A stretch of DNA of 64,000 nt from Jejuia sp043557195 (lineage in GTDB: Bacteria > Bacteroidota > Bacteroidia > Flavobacteriales > Flavobacteriaceae), in NCBI GenBank assembly GCA_043557195.1, contig CP121314.1:868001-932000 (forward strand), in the 5' to 3' direction. How positions within the stretch are numbered: position 1 is the first letter of the stretch; the number at the start of each line of letters is the position of its first letter. The notes under the pieces are model-generated. The model did no database searches and was not told the origin of the DNA. It saw nothing but the letters and a program-made list of their open reading frames with translations. A program made the translations under genes and the position numbers. Below, one piece after another: positions 9,258-17,895 of the stretch.

Positions 9258-9265
9258 TATCTTTG
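9258..9265 (+). promoter_or_regulatory. -7 promoter element for the radical SAM operon
   Basis: TATCTTTG, a perfect TAnnTTTG match, about 53 bases before the ATG at 9318. No clear TTTG at the ideal spacing. Confidence 0.5.
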
Positions 9266-9317
9266 AGTAAACAGGTTTTCCAAATCTACCCATCACTTTT
9301 TAAATTTAATTCAACTT

Positions 9318-10580
9318 ATGTCCTTCGAACGTATTCGAGAGAAACTCAATATACTTGCCGACGCCGCTAAATACGACGTATCGTGCGCCTCTAGCGGAAG
9401 CAATAGAAAAAACACTAACAAGGGTTTGGGCAACGCCACCGGTATGGGTATTTGTCATACTTATACACAGGATGGACGCTGTGTTTCACTATTAAAAATT
9501 CTGTTAACCAATCATTGTATTTTTGATTGTGCTTATTGTGTTACACGAAAAAGCAACGAAATAAAACGTGCTGCATTTAAGGTTCAAGAAGTGGTAGATT
9601 TAACCATCAATTTTTACAGAAGAAATTATATTGAAGGGTTATTTTTAAGTTCTGGAATTTTCAAGAATGCGGATTATACTATGGAGCGTTTAGTTGCTGT
9701 TGCCAAAAAACTACGCTTAGAAGAAAACTTTAACGGTTACATTCATCTTAAATCTATTCCAGGAGCTTCAGATGACCTAATGCGGGAAGCTGGTTTATAC
9801 GCTGACAGGCTTAGTGTAAATATAGAGATTCCAACAAAAGAAGGCTTAAAACAACTAGCTCCTGATAAAAATCATGACGATTTTATCAAACCGATGACGA
9901 AGGTTAAAAATGAAATTGTTCAATATAAATCTGAAAAGAAGATCATTAAGAGTACACCAAAATATGCTCCCGCTGGACAAAGCACACAAATGATTATTGG
10001 TGCCAGTGGCGAAAATGATATGCAAATAATGTACACCTCAAACTATTTATATAATAAGTTTGATTTAAAGCGGGTGTACTACTCAGGATATATTCCCGTG
10101 AGTTATGATAAGCGACTACCTATGATTGGGACAGAAGTTCCCGTTTTAAGAGAAAATCGATTGTACCAAACCGATTGGTTGTTGCGTTTCTATGGTTTTG
10201 ATGTGAGTGAGATTTTAAATCCTGATAATCCAAATTTAGATTTAGATATTGACCCAAAATTGTCTTGGGCACTTCGTAATTTGAATCGGTTTCCTGTAGA
10301 TGTTAATAAAGCTGATAAAATGATGTTGGCCAGAGTGCCCGGATTGGGCATGGTTTCGGTTAATAAAATTTTAAGCGCACGCCGTTTTAGAAATTTAAAC
10401 TGGGAACACCTAAAAACCATAGGCGTAAAATTAAACAGAGCTAAATATTTTATTACTTGTAGTTCTAGATATTTTGAAAGTAAGGACTATTCCGCTTCAC
10501 ATCTAAAACAAATAATTATCAACAGCTCTAACAGCAAACATAAAAAAGCTTTTACGGGTCAACTGACACTTTTTACATAA
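9318..10580 (+). CDS. Putative DNA modification/repair radical SAM protein (TIGR03916-type)
   Basis: 420 residues. The radical SAM cluster motif is CX3CX2C with Cys67, Cys71 and Cys74 (CIFDCAYC), so a 4Fe-4S cluster and S-adenosylmethionine cleavage are expected. A helix-hairpin-helix segment near residues 333-357 (ARVPGLGMVSVNKIL) suggests DNA contact. This architecture is the one annotated as a putative DNA modification/repair radical SAM protein; no substrate is established to my knowledge. Its stop overlaps the start of the following DUF4130 gene by one base, so the two are translationally coupled and probably act together. Confidence 0.9.
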   Translation: MSFERIREKLNILADAAKYDVSCASSGSNRKNTNKGLGNATGMGICHTYTQDGRCVSLLKILLTNHCIFDCAYCVTRKSNEIKRAAFKVQEVVDLTINFYRRNYIEGLFLSSGIFKNADYTMERLVAVAKKLRLEENFNGYIHLKSIPGASDDLMREAGLYADRLSVNIEIPTKEGLKQLAPDKNHDDFIKPMTKVKNEIVQYKSEKKIIKSTPKYAPAGQSTQMIIGASGENDMQIMYTSNYLYNKFDLKRVYYSGYIPVSYDKRLPMIGTEVPVLRENRLYQTDWLLRFYGFDVSEILNPDNPNLDLDIDPKLSWALRNLNRFPVDVNKADKMMLARVPGLGMVSVNKILSARRFRNLNWEHLKTIGVKLNRAKYFITCSSRYFESKDYSASHLKQIIINSSNSKHKKAFTGQLTLFT

Positions 10581-11338
10581 TGCAACCTTCTATTTTACTT
10601 TACGATGGTTCTTTTGACGGGTTTCTTTCTTCAGTTTTCGAAATCTATGAACGACGTATTGATAGTCCTATTATAAAAAAAGAAAGTGAATTTCAAGATG
10701 TATTATTTGATACATCTGAGACTGTAATCTCAAATATTAACAATGCTAAGCGTGTTTGGAATGGCATAAAAAAACTATTGAAATCAAATGGATGTAGTAC
10801 TTTATATTATGCTTTTTTGAGTGAAATTGACGGTATTGAAAACACGCTATTCAATGTTATAAAGTATGCTTTTGATTCTCAGCAAAACATTATCTCAGAT
10901 TATAGTAACCCTGATGTTTTAGCACTATCTAAAACTGCAAAAAAAGTAGGTAGAGAAAAGCACAGAATGGAGGCATTCGTAAGATTTCAACAAACTAAAG
11001 ATGATATTTACTTTTCTAATATTGAACCAGACTTTAATGTGCTTCCTCTTATAATTAAACATTTCACTTCAAGATATGCAGACCAAAAATGGATTATCTA
11101 TGATTTGAAACGTATATATGGTCTATTTTATAATTTGATTAAAACTGAAGTTATTACTCTTGACTTCAATATAAATTCGATTAAAGAAGAATTGTTTACT
11201 TCAGAAGAAAATCAGTATGAAACACTTTGGAAAGACTACTTTAAAAGTACCAATATAGAAGAGCGCGTAAACAAGACGTTACATGTAAAACATGTACCAA
11301 AACGCTATTGGAAATACCTAAGCGAAAAACAACCTTAA
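10580..11338 (+). CDS. TIGR03915/DUF4130 family putative DNA metabolism protein
   Basis: 252 residues, soluble, no signal peptide. The opening (LLYDGSFDGFLSSVFEIYERR) and the later segments KKVGREKHRMEAFVRFQ and FTSRYADQKWIIYDLKR are typical of DUF4130 proteins, which in other bacteria sit next to or are fused with a uracil-DNA glycosylase domain. Here the protein is the stand-alone form of usual length, encoded directly after the radical SAM protein with a TAATG-type overlap. A role in DNA repair or nucleic-acid modification is inferred from this fixed partnership, not from a known active site. Confidence 0.9.
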   Translation: MQPSILLYDGSFDGFLSSVFEIYERRIDSPIIKKESEFQDVLFDTSETVISNINNAKRVWNGIKKLLKSNGCSTLYYAFLSEIDGIENTLFNVIKYAFDSQQNIISDYSNPDVLALSKTAKKVGREKHRMEAFVRFQQTKDDIYFSNIEPDFNVLPLIIKHFTSRYADQKWIIYDLKRIYGLFYNLIKTEVITLDFNINSIKEELFTSEENQYETLWKDYFKSTNIEERVNKTLHVKHVPKRYWKYLSEKQP

Positions 11339-11449
11339 CTATCATTACAGCTGCCTACTATTTTATATATCAAGACATTTGCATCATTTTTTAATGTGAA
11401 CGTATTATTTTTTTTCGTAAATTGTAGTAAACCAATTTAACTAAACACT

Positions 11450-11926
11450 ATGAAGACAAATGCTTTTTTTACGCTTATGTTGCTCGTTATTTTTTCTGCA
11501 TGCAACAATTCAAACTCGAAGACAAATACTGAAGCCACAGAAGAAAAAAAAGAAGACAAACCTTCTATAATTGGTGTTTGGGAACGTACTAGCTTCTACA
11601 ACTATGGTGAAGATGGTTTGGTTACAGATAGTTTCGCGTCTAATGAAGCTAATAGACACATCAAAATATTTACACCATCAAAAGTGATGTGGTGTAGAAA
11701 TATCGCTTCAGATTCTACGGAATGGTTTGGTTATGGTAAGTACAAACTAACAGACAGCCTTTTAACCGAAACATTACAATATGGTTCCGTTGAAATGAGC
11801 AAATACATCCAGCAAAATCCAGATTTTGTGTTTCATTATGAGTTAGATGAAGACTCTTACAGCCAAATACAAATTGATGCTGAAGGCCATCCTCTATTTG
11901 CCGAAAATTATACAAGACTCGAATAA
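11450..11926 (+). CDS. Hypothetical lipoprotein
   Basis: 158 residues with a signal peptide and lipobox FSAC (Cys18), followed by a Glu/Lys/Thr-rich linker (about 22-38). The rest looks like a small beta-rich domain (GVWERTSFYNYG, WFGYGKYKLTDSLL), reminiscent of lipocalin-like or DUF-type outer-membrane lipoproteins in flavobacteria, but I do not recognise a named family. Monocistronic position between the DUF4130 gene and a dehydrogenase gene. Confidence 0.75.
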   Translation: MKTNAFFTLMLLVIFSACNNSNSKTNTEATEEKKEDKPSIIGVWERTSFYNYGEDGLVTDSFASNEANRHIKIFTPSKVMWCRNIASDSTEWFGYGKYKLTDSLLTETLQYGSVEMSKYIQQNPDFVFHYELDEDSYSQIQIDAEGHPLFAENYTRLE

Positions 11927-11982
11927 AATTCTATATATTGATTACATCTTAAACACTATCTTTAGCTTCAAAATAATGTAAA

Positions 11983-12945
11983 ATGAAGATTGTAGTTTTA
12001 GATGGGTATACCTTAAACCCTGGTGATTTAAGTTGGCATGCATTAGAGCAATTTGGAGACCTTACAGTTTATGACAGAACCGTATATAACAATAATGATA
12101 TTATTAAGAATATCGGTGATGCTGATGTTGTTTTCACCAATAAAACTCCAATTAATAAGGAGATTCTGGACAACACAACCTCTTTGAAATATATTGGAGT
12201 ACTAGCAACCGGATATAATGTAGTAGACGTTGCTACTGCTAAAGCTAAAGATATTACTGTTACAAATGTGCCAGATTATAGCTCCAAATCTGTAGCTCAA
12301 TTTACTATGGCATTAATTCTAGAATTGTGTCATCATATTGGCGCACATAATAATGCTGTTCAGCAAGGCGATTGGATTAAAAGCAAAGACTTTTCATTTT
12401 GGAATTACCCCTTGATTGAACTCGCTGGAAAAACCATAGGGCTTATCGGCTTTGGTAAAATTGGTAAGGCTACTGCAAAACTTGCTGAGGCTTTTGGGAT
12501 GCAAATTTTGGTTTACAATAGAACGATTTACCCTGATTTTGAAAGTGATAATTTAATGTTTGTCGGCTTAGAGGAATTGTTCCATAATTCAGACTTTATA
12601 AGTTTACATAGTCCATTAACTTCTGAAACAAACCATATCATAAATGAATCTACTCTAGACAAAATGAAAGAAAGCGCTTTTCTTATTAATACTTCAAGAG
12701 GTCCTTTAGTAAACGAACAAGATTTGGCAAAAGCTTTAAGTAATGGCAAAATAGCTGGCGCTGCTGTTGATGTAATTTCAGAAGAACCCATGAAAGAGCA
12801 AAACCCTTTATTGAATGCGAAAAATTGTATTATCACACCACATATTGCCTGGGCTCCAAAGGAAGCACGACAACGTTTGATGAATACTACCGTTGATAAC
12901 TTAAAGGCATTTTTAGAAGATAAACCACAAAATGTTGTTAACTAA
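11983..12945 (+). CDS. D-2-hydroxyacid dehydrogenase (NAD-dependent)
   Basis: 320 residues. Nucleotide-binding GFGKIG at 156-161 and the family's catalytic set Arg239 (NTSRGPLV), Glu268 (SEEP) and His287 (PHIAW) are all present. Such enzymes reduce 2-oxo acids to D-2-hydroxy acids; the sequence most resembles the glycerate/hydroxypyruvate reductase group, but substrate cannot be assigned by eye. It is followed by a strong terminator. Confidence 0.9.
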   Translation: MKIVVLDGYTLNPGDLSWHALEQFGDLTVYDRTVYNNNDIIKNIGDADVVFTNKTPINKEILDNTTSLKYIGVLATGYNVVDVATAKAKDITVTNVPDYSSKSVAQFTMALILELCHHIGAHNNAVQQGDWIKSKDFSFWNYPLIELAGKTIGLIGFGKIGKATAKLAEAFGMQILVYNRTIYPDFESDNLMFVGLEELFHNSDFISLHSPLTSETNHIINESTLDKMKESAFLINTSRGPLVNEQDLAKALSNGKIAGAAVDVISEEPMKEQNPLLNAKNCIITPHIAWAPKEARQRLMNTTVDNLKAFLEDKPQNVVN

Positions 12946-12978
12946 AAAAGACTTTCCAAGTTATTGAAAAGTCTTTTT
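12944..12978. terminator. Bidirectional terminator between dehydrogenase and tRNA-Pro(TGG)
   Basis: AAAAAAGACTTT paired with AAAGTCTTTTT; A- and T-tracts on both sides let it stop the dehydrogenase (plus) and the tRNA (minus). Confidence 0.75.
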
Positions 12979-12980
12979 GG

Positions 12981-13055
12981 TCGGGGTGGCAGGATTCGAA
13001 CCTGCGACCTCCGCGTCCCAAACGCGGCGCGATAACCGGGCTACGCTACACCCCG
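12981..13055 (-). tRNA. tRNA-Pro (anticodon TGG)
   Basis: 75 nt cloverleaf: acceptor CGGGGTG with CACCCCG, anticodon stem CCGCG/CGCGG with loop TTTGGGA, T-arm GCAGG-TTCGAAT-CCTGC. The anticodon is TGG, reading CCA/CCG. CCA end not encoded. It is the second proline tRNA in the window, 5 kb from the GGG isoacceptor. Confidence 0.96.
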
Positions 13056-13173
13056 AATTGGCTATCTAAGCGGATGCAAATATACTTCTTTTAACTAGTT
13101 TTTAAATATTTTTTTAAGAAAAATTTAGTGCTCCAAACTTTTAGGATTTTTAGAAAACATCTACTTTGCGCAA

Positions 13174-15321
13174 GTGAAAAAAATTCCGTTTCTTGTTTTT
13201 GTATTTACAGTAATCACTTCACAGTTTTACTATGCTCAGAGTAAAACAATTAATACTGAAAATGATAGTATTAATTCCGAAATAAGCATTACAAAACTTC
13301 AAAAAAAACCTTCAGTTTTAAATGAAATTATTGTGAATGCTAACCATTTACCCACGCAATTAAGAAATTCAACGTCTAGCACATCACTTATTTCAACTAG
13401 AGATATTGAACGAGCTAATACTATTAATATAAACGAAGCTCTAAACAGAGTTCCTGGAGTATTCATGCAAACTGGTGCGCTTAACACCAATCGCATAACT
13501 ATTAGAGGCGTAGGCTCTAGAAACTTGTTTGGTACATCAAAAATTAGAGCGTATTTTAAAGATATTCCGCTAACAAACGGCAGTGGGGAAACGAGTTTGG
13601 AAGATTTTGAATTGGGATCTATTTCAAGAATAGAAATCACTAAAGGCGCAACATCTAGCACTTATGGCGCAGGACTTGGAGGTGTAATTCAACTTTTACC
13701 AAAAGCATCCAACTTTAATACTGCTAGTATTGTAAACGAAACAACAATTGGTACTTTTGGGCTATTTAAAAACCTATCACAATTCGATTATGGTAATTCA
13801 ACGAACAACTTAAAATTAGTTTTTAGCACAACCCAAAGTGATGGATTTAGAGCTAATAACAATTACACAAGAGACGCGCTAACATTGAATTCTACTCACA
13901 TATTATCAGGTAAAAGCGAACTTTCTATTCTTGGTGTATTTTCAGATTTAAAAGCATTTATACCAAGTTCGTTAAATGAAACTGACTTTAAAAATAATCC
14001 CGAGTCGGCTGCATTTACATGGGGTGCTTCACGAGGATTTGAAGATACTAAAAGAGGGTTGCTAGGTATAACGTTGCAGCATGACTTCAATAAAAGTATT
14101 TCTCAAAATACCAGTGTTTTTATGTCATTCAGAAATTCTTATGAACCAAGACCTTTCAATATTTTAGATGAATCTGTCTTTGGATATGGTTTGAGACATC
14201 GCGTAGTTGGAAACTTCAGAATTAATGATAAAGCATTGCACTGGACGTCAGGAATTGAAGTTTTTAGAGACAATTATAAGTATCAAACCTTTGAAAATTT
14301 GTATCAAGATTTTCCTGAAGAAAATGGAAGTATTCAAGGTAATGCTCTATCAAATTTCAAAGAAAGAAGACAATATTACAATCTCTTTTTTGAGGGCAGG
14401 TATGGCATTTCAACCAAAACTGATATCGTATTAGGCATAAACTACAACAAAACAACATACGATTTGGAAGATAGATTTCCTGTTTCAAGTTCAAATAGTG
14501 ATGAATCTGGAAACTATAAGTTTAGCGGTATCGTGTCACCAAAAATCGGAATCTTACATCGGTTGAATTCAAGTTCAAATCTTTATGCAAATATTAGTCA
14601 TGGCTTTTCACCACTATCATTAGAAGAAACGTTGCGTCCTGATGGTCAAATCAACACAAATCTAAACCCAGAGACCGGTTGGAATTTTGAAGTGGGCATA
14701 AAAGGCTCTGCCATTAAAAACAGATTACAATATAACATTTCTATGTATCACTTGGCTATTAAAAATCTTTTAGTAGCCCGTAGAACATCCCAAGATGCAT
14801 TTATCGGCGTAAACGCAGGAAAAACGAACCATGATGGCTTAGAAATAAATTGGACTTATTTATTTTTAAATTCAGAAAAAATACAAATTTCCTCTTTTGG
14901 AAGTTACAGTTTAAACCTCTATAAATTTGATGAATTTATTGATGAAGATACCGATTTTTCAGGTAATGATGTTACCGGAGTACCATCAGAAGTTTTGAAT
15001 TTAGGTTTTGACATCAACTCAACAACTGGGTTCTATGGAAACTTCAATTTTCAGTATGTTGGGAAAATGCCAATTACGGACAGTAATAGTTTATACAGCG
15101 AAAATTATAACATTTCTAACGTTAAAATTGGGTATCAAAATACATTAGCGTCACAATTACGATTGAACATGTTTTTAGGCATAAACAATATTTTTGATGC
15201 CCAATATGCATCGCAAATTTTAATAAATGCTGCTAGTTTTGGTGGTAATGCGCCACGATATTTTTATCCAGGAAATCCAATAAATTATTATTCAGGTCTC
15301 GCTTTAAATTATTCGTTTTAA
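13174..15321 (+). CDS. TonB-dependent outer-membrane receptor, linked to a PQQ-type dehydrogenase
   Basis: 715 residues starting at GTG (no nearby in-frame ATG); the first 21 form a signal peptide ending YYAQ. A TonB-box-like LNEIIVNAN lies near residue 49, followed by a plug domain (RVPGVFMQTG, RITIRGVGSR, IEITKGATSSTYGAGLGGVI) and a 22-strand-type barrel ending in Phe. It lacks an N-terminal carboxypeptidase-regulatory domain and a SusD partner, so it is not a classic glycan importer. The stop overlaps the next ORF, and the next two genes encode a PQQ-type sugar dehydrogenase and a cytochrome c. Import of PQQ, as for E. coli PqqU, is a reasonable inference; an iron or copper chelate is the alternative. 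Confidence 0.92.
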   Translation: MKKIPFLVFVFTVITSQFYYAQSKTINTENDSINSEISITKLQKKPSVLNEIIVNANHLPTQLRNSTSSTSLISTRDIERANTININEALNRVPGVFMQTGALNTNRITIRGVGSRNLFGTSKIRAYFKDIPLTNGSGETSLEDFELGSISRIEITKGATSSTYGAGLGGVIQLLPKASNFNTASIVNETTIGTFGLFKNLSQFDYGNSTNNLKLVFSTTQSDGFRANNNYTRDALTLNSTHILSGKSELSILGVFSDLKAFIPSSLNETDFKNNPESAAFTWGASRGFEDTKRGLLGITLQHDFNKSISQNTSVFMSFRNSYEPRPFNILDESVFGYGLRHRVVGNFRINDKALHWTSGIEVFRDNYKYQTFENLYQDFPEENGSIQGNALSNFKERRQYYNLFFEGRYGISTKTDIVLGINYNKTTYDLEDRFPVSSSNSDESGNYKFSGIVSPKIGILHRLNSSSNLYANISHGFSPLSLEETLRPDGQINTNLNPETGWNFEVGIKGSAIKNRLQYNISMYHLAIKNLLVARRTSQDAFIGVNAGKTNHDGLEINWTYLFLNSEKIQISSFGSYSLNLYKFDEFIDEDTDFSGNDVTGVPSEVLNLGFDINSTTGFYGNFNFQYVGKMPITDSNSLYSENYNISNVKIGYQNTLASQLRLNMFLGINNIFDAQYASQILINAASFGGNAPRYFYPGNPINYYSGLALNYSF

Positions 15322-16478
15322 TGTATCTTTATACCAATAAATCTATGAAAATGAAACAGTTTACATCGCTTTTAGTCATTTTATTAATTTGTTTTTATTC
15401 TTGCGCACAACAAGAAGCTTCTGAAGTTTCAGCAGAAACACCTGCAAAAATGGATTATGTTACAGAAATTGTTGTTCCTGAACTAGATATTCCATGGGGT
15501 ATGGAATTTTTACCTGACGGAAGCATGCTTATTACTGAAAAAACAGGAACTCTTATCCATTTTAAGGACGGTGTAAAAATGATTATTGAAGGTTTCCCAG
15601 AAGTTTATGTGCGAGGTCAAGGCGGTTTAATGGATATAAAACTGCATCCAGATTATGAAAATAATGGTTGGATATACTTTTCATATGGTTCGTCAGAAGG
15701 TGATGGAGACGGAGGCCATACTGCAATACTACGTGCGAAATTAAATGGTAACAATCTAACCGATCTAGAACATATATATAAAGGCGAAGGCAATACCAAA
15801 AAAGGTCAACATTGGGGATCTCGTATAGAATTTGATAAAGAAGGTTATTTGTATTTCTCAATTGGAGATAGAGGTAATCGCGATGTAAACCCACAGGATA
15901 TTACAAGAGATGGTGGGAAAATTTATAGATTGAATGCCGATGGCTCTATTCCTGAAGACAATCCTTTTGTAGAAAATGCCGATGCAAAAAAAGCTATTTT
16001 TAGTTACGGTCATCGCAATCCGCAAGGTATGATTATGAATCCCAATACTGGTGAAATTTGGGTAAATGAACATGGGCCTAAAGGTGGAGATGAAATAAAT
16101 ATTGTTGATAAAGGTAAAAACTACGGGTGGCCAGTGATTTCTTATGGTATAAACTATAGCGGCACTACGTTTACAGATATTAATGAAAAAGAAGGTATGG
16201 AGCAACCCCTATTTTATTGGGTGCCTTCCATTGCTCCAAGCGGTATGGCTTTCGTGACGTCAAGTAATTATCCTGATTGGAAGGATAGCGTATTAGTTGG
16301 TTCTTTAAAATTTGAATACTTAGAACGCCTTATCATCAAGGATAATAAAGTGACGAAACGAGAAAAGCTCTTTGAAGGTTTAGGAAGATTTAGAAACATC
16401 AGGCAAGCACCTGATGGTTATTTATATGCAGGTGTTGAAGGTGTTGGCATCGTTAAAATTATTCCAGATTCATTTTAA
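15321..16478 (+). CDS. PQQ-dependent sugar dehydrogenase-like lipoprotein (soluble GDH/sorbosone dehydrogenase family)
   Basis: 385 residues from the first ATG; the ATG at 15345 (codon 9) gives a better signal peptide and lipobox (CFYSC). The body is a six-bladed propeller with the family's hallmarks: WGMEFLPDGSMLITEKTG, HWGSRIEFD, GHRNPQGM (the Arg-Asn pair that contacts PQQ in soluble glucose dehydrogenase) and NEHGPKGGDEIN. It should oxidise an aldose or similar sugar in the periplasm or at a membrane surface and pass electrons on. The TonB receptor precedes it (overlapping codons) and a cytochrome c follows after 9 bases, so oxidation and electron transfer are encoded together. Confidence 0.92.
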   Translation: MYLYTNKSMKMKQFTSLLVILLICFYSCAQQEASEVSAETPAKMDYVTEIVVPELDIPWGMEFLPDGSMLITEKTGTLIHFKDGVKMIIEGFPEVYVRGQGGLMDIKLHPDYENNGWIYFSYGSSEGDGDGGHTAILRAKLNGNNLTDLEHIYKGEGNTKKGQHWGSRIEFDKEGYLYFSIGDRGNRDVNPQDITRDGGKIYRLNADGSIPEDNPFVENADAKKAIFSYGHRNPQGMIMNPNTGEIWVNEHGPKGGDEINIVDKGKNYGWPVISYGINYSGTTFTDINEKEGMEQPLFYWVPSIAPSGMAFVTSSNYPDWKDSVLVGSLKFEYLERLIIKDNKVTKREKLFEGLGRFRNIRQAPDGYLYAGVEGVGIVKIIPDSF

Positions 16479-16487
16479 ATTCACAGT

Positions 16488-16892
16488 ATGAAAGTATTTT
16501 TATTTATCGTTTTAAGTGGCTTAATGACTTTTGGAGCTATTACTTTTTCTCATCAGGATGAACTACAAGAAAGTATCTCTAGAGGTCAAGAGATTTATAC
16601 TGATTTTTGTATGAACTGCCATATGGCAAATGGTGAAGGTGTTGAAAAAACATTTCCACCGTTAGCTAAATCCGACTATTTAAAGAATAATCGTGAAGCG
16701 AGTATTCGAGGTGTCAAATATGGTCAAAAAGGAGAAATAACAGTAAATGGTATTGTTTACAATGGTAACATGACTCCTATGGGATTAGATGATGAAGAGG
16801 TTGCTGATGTTATGAACTTTATTAATAATAGTTGGGGAAATTCCAACGATAAGATAGTTACTGAAGAAGAAGTGGCTGCCATAAAAAAATAA
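16488..16892 (+). CDS. Class I c-type cytochrome
   Basis: 134 residues with a signal peptide or N-terminal anchor (1-20). One haem site, Cys41-Met-Asn-Cys44-His45, and an axial methionine in GNMTPMG (Met95 or Met98). The size and single haem match small electron carriers next to periplasmic dehydrogenases. Being the third gene of the operon, it is the probable electron acceptor of the upstream sugar dehydrogenase, feeding the respiratory chain. Confidence 0.93.
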   Translation: MKVFLFIVLSGLMTFGAITFSHQDELQESISRGQEIYTDFCMNCHMANGEGVEKTFPPLAKSDYLKNNREASIRGVKYGQKGEITVNGIVYNGNMTPMGLDDEEVADVMNFINNSWGNSNDKIVTEEEVAAIKK

Positions 16893-16924
16893 GCAAAATT
16901 TCTACCTTATACTTTTACATTTAC

Positions 16925-16932
16925 TAACTTTG
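16925..16932 (+). promoter_or_regulatory. -7 promoter element for udk
   Basis: TAACTTTG, a perfect TAnnTTTG match, 28 bases before the udk ATG. Confidence 0.55.
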
Positions 16933-16959
16933 TTTTTACACTAAAAATCTAAAAACTTT

Positions 16960-17565
16960 ATGTTGGTCATCGGAATTGCAGGAGGTACTGGTTGTGGTAA
17001 AACTACCGTTGTAAATCAGTTACTGAAAGAGCTTCCTGAAGGGGAAGTTGGTGTAATTTCCCAAGATTCTTATTATAAGGACACATCGCATTTAAGCTAT
17101 GACGAACGGGTGAAAATTAATTTTGATCACCCAAGAAGTATCGATTTTGATTTATTGGTAGAACACCTCAAGGCGCTAAAAAAAAACGAACCCATACACC
17201 AACCTGTATATTCATTCGTTAAACATAATAGAACGGGGGATACTATATTAACACATCCGCGAAAAGTGATGATTATTGAGGGTATTTTAATCCTTACGAA
17301 CCCTGAACTTCGTGACATGTTCGATATAAAAATATTTGTGCATGCCGACAGTGATGAACGGTTGATACGTCGCTTAAAACGGGACATTTCAGAACGTGGT
17401 AGAGATTTAGACGAAGTTTTAACTCGCTATAAAACCACGTTAAAACCCATGCACGATCAGTTTATAGAACCTATGAAAGAGTATGCCGATATTATCATAC
17501 CAAATAATCATTACAATACGGTAGCAATTGATATTGTGCGCACCATAATTAACGAAAAGCTCTAA
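16960..17565 (+). CDS. udk: Uridine kinase
   Basis: 201 residues with P-loop GGTGCGKTT at residues 8-16, DSYYKD in the substrate lid and IIEGILIL after it. Phosphorylates uridine and cytidine with ATP or GTP in pyrimidine salvage. First gene of a run udk - divIC-like - mutA spaced by 0 or negative bases, with its own promoter. Confidence 0.95.
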   Translation: MLVIGIAGGTGCGKTTVVNQLLKELPEGEVGVISQDSYYKDTSHLSYDERVKINFDHPRSIDFDLLVEHLKALKKNEPIHQPVYSFVKHNRTGDTILTHPRKVMIIEGILILTNPELRDMFDIKIFVHADSDERLIRRLKRDISERGRDLDEVLTRYKTTLKPMHDQFIEPMKEYADIIIPNNHYNTVAIDIVRTIINEKL

Positions 17566-17895
17566 ATGAAGAAATTCAACACAAATAACAAGTATTTAAA
17601 ACCATTCAAAAATATTTACATTCTTGTTTTGGTGATTTTTGTGGTTTGGATGATTTTTTTTGATAGCAATTCGTGGTTTATTCACAATGAATTAAATACT
17701 GAAATTAGTGATTTAGAAGCTGAAAAAGAATATTATAAAAAGAATAAAGAAAAGGACGACAAGGAGTTTAAAAAATTAAGCTCCAAAGATGGTTTGGAAA
17801 AGTTTGCCCGTGAGGAATACTATATGAAACGCGAAAACGAAGACATTTTTATAATTGAATACGAAGACAGTTTAAAAACAAAGGATAATGAGTGA
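17566..17895 (+). CDS. FtsB/DivIC-family septum formation initiator
   Basis: 109 residues: one membrane segment (about 19-36), then a charged coiled coil (about 44-75, repeated EKEYYKKNKEKDDKE pattern) and a short conserved tail (GLEKFAREEYYMKRENEDIFII). This is the usual layout of the small bitopic divisome protein that bridges early and late division proteins. The start directly follows the udk stop, and the end overlaps mutA. Confidence 0.9.
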   Translation: MKKFNTNNKYLKPFKNIYILVLVIFVVWMIFFDSNSWFIHNELNTEISDLEAEKEYYKKNKEKDDKEFKKLSSKDGLEKFAREEYYMKRENEDIFIIEYEDSLKTKDNE

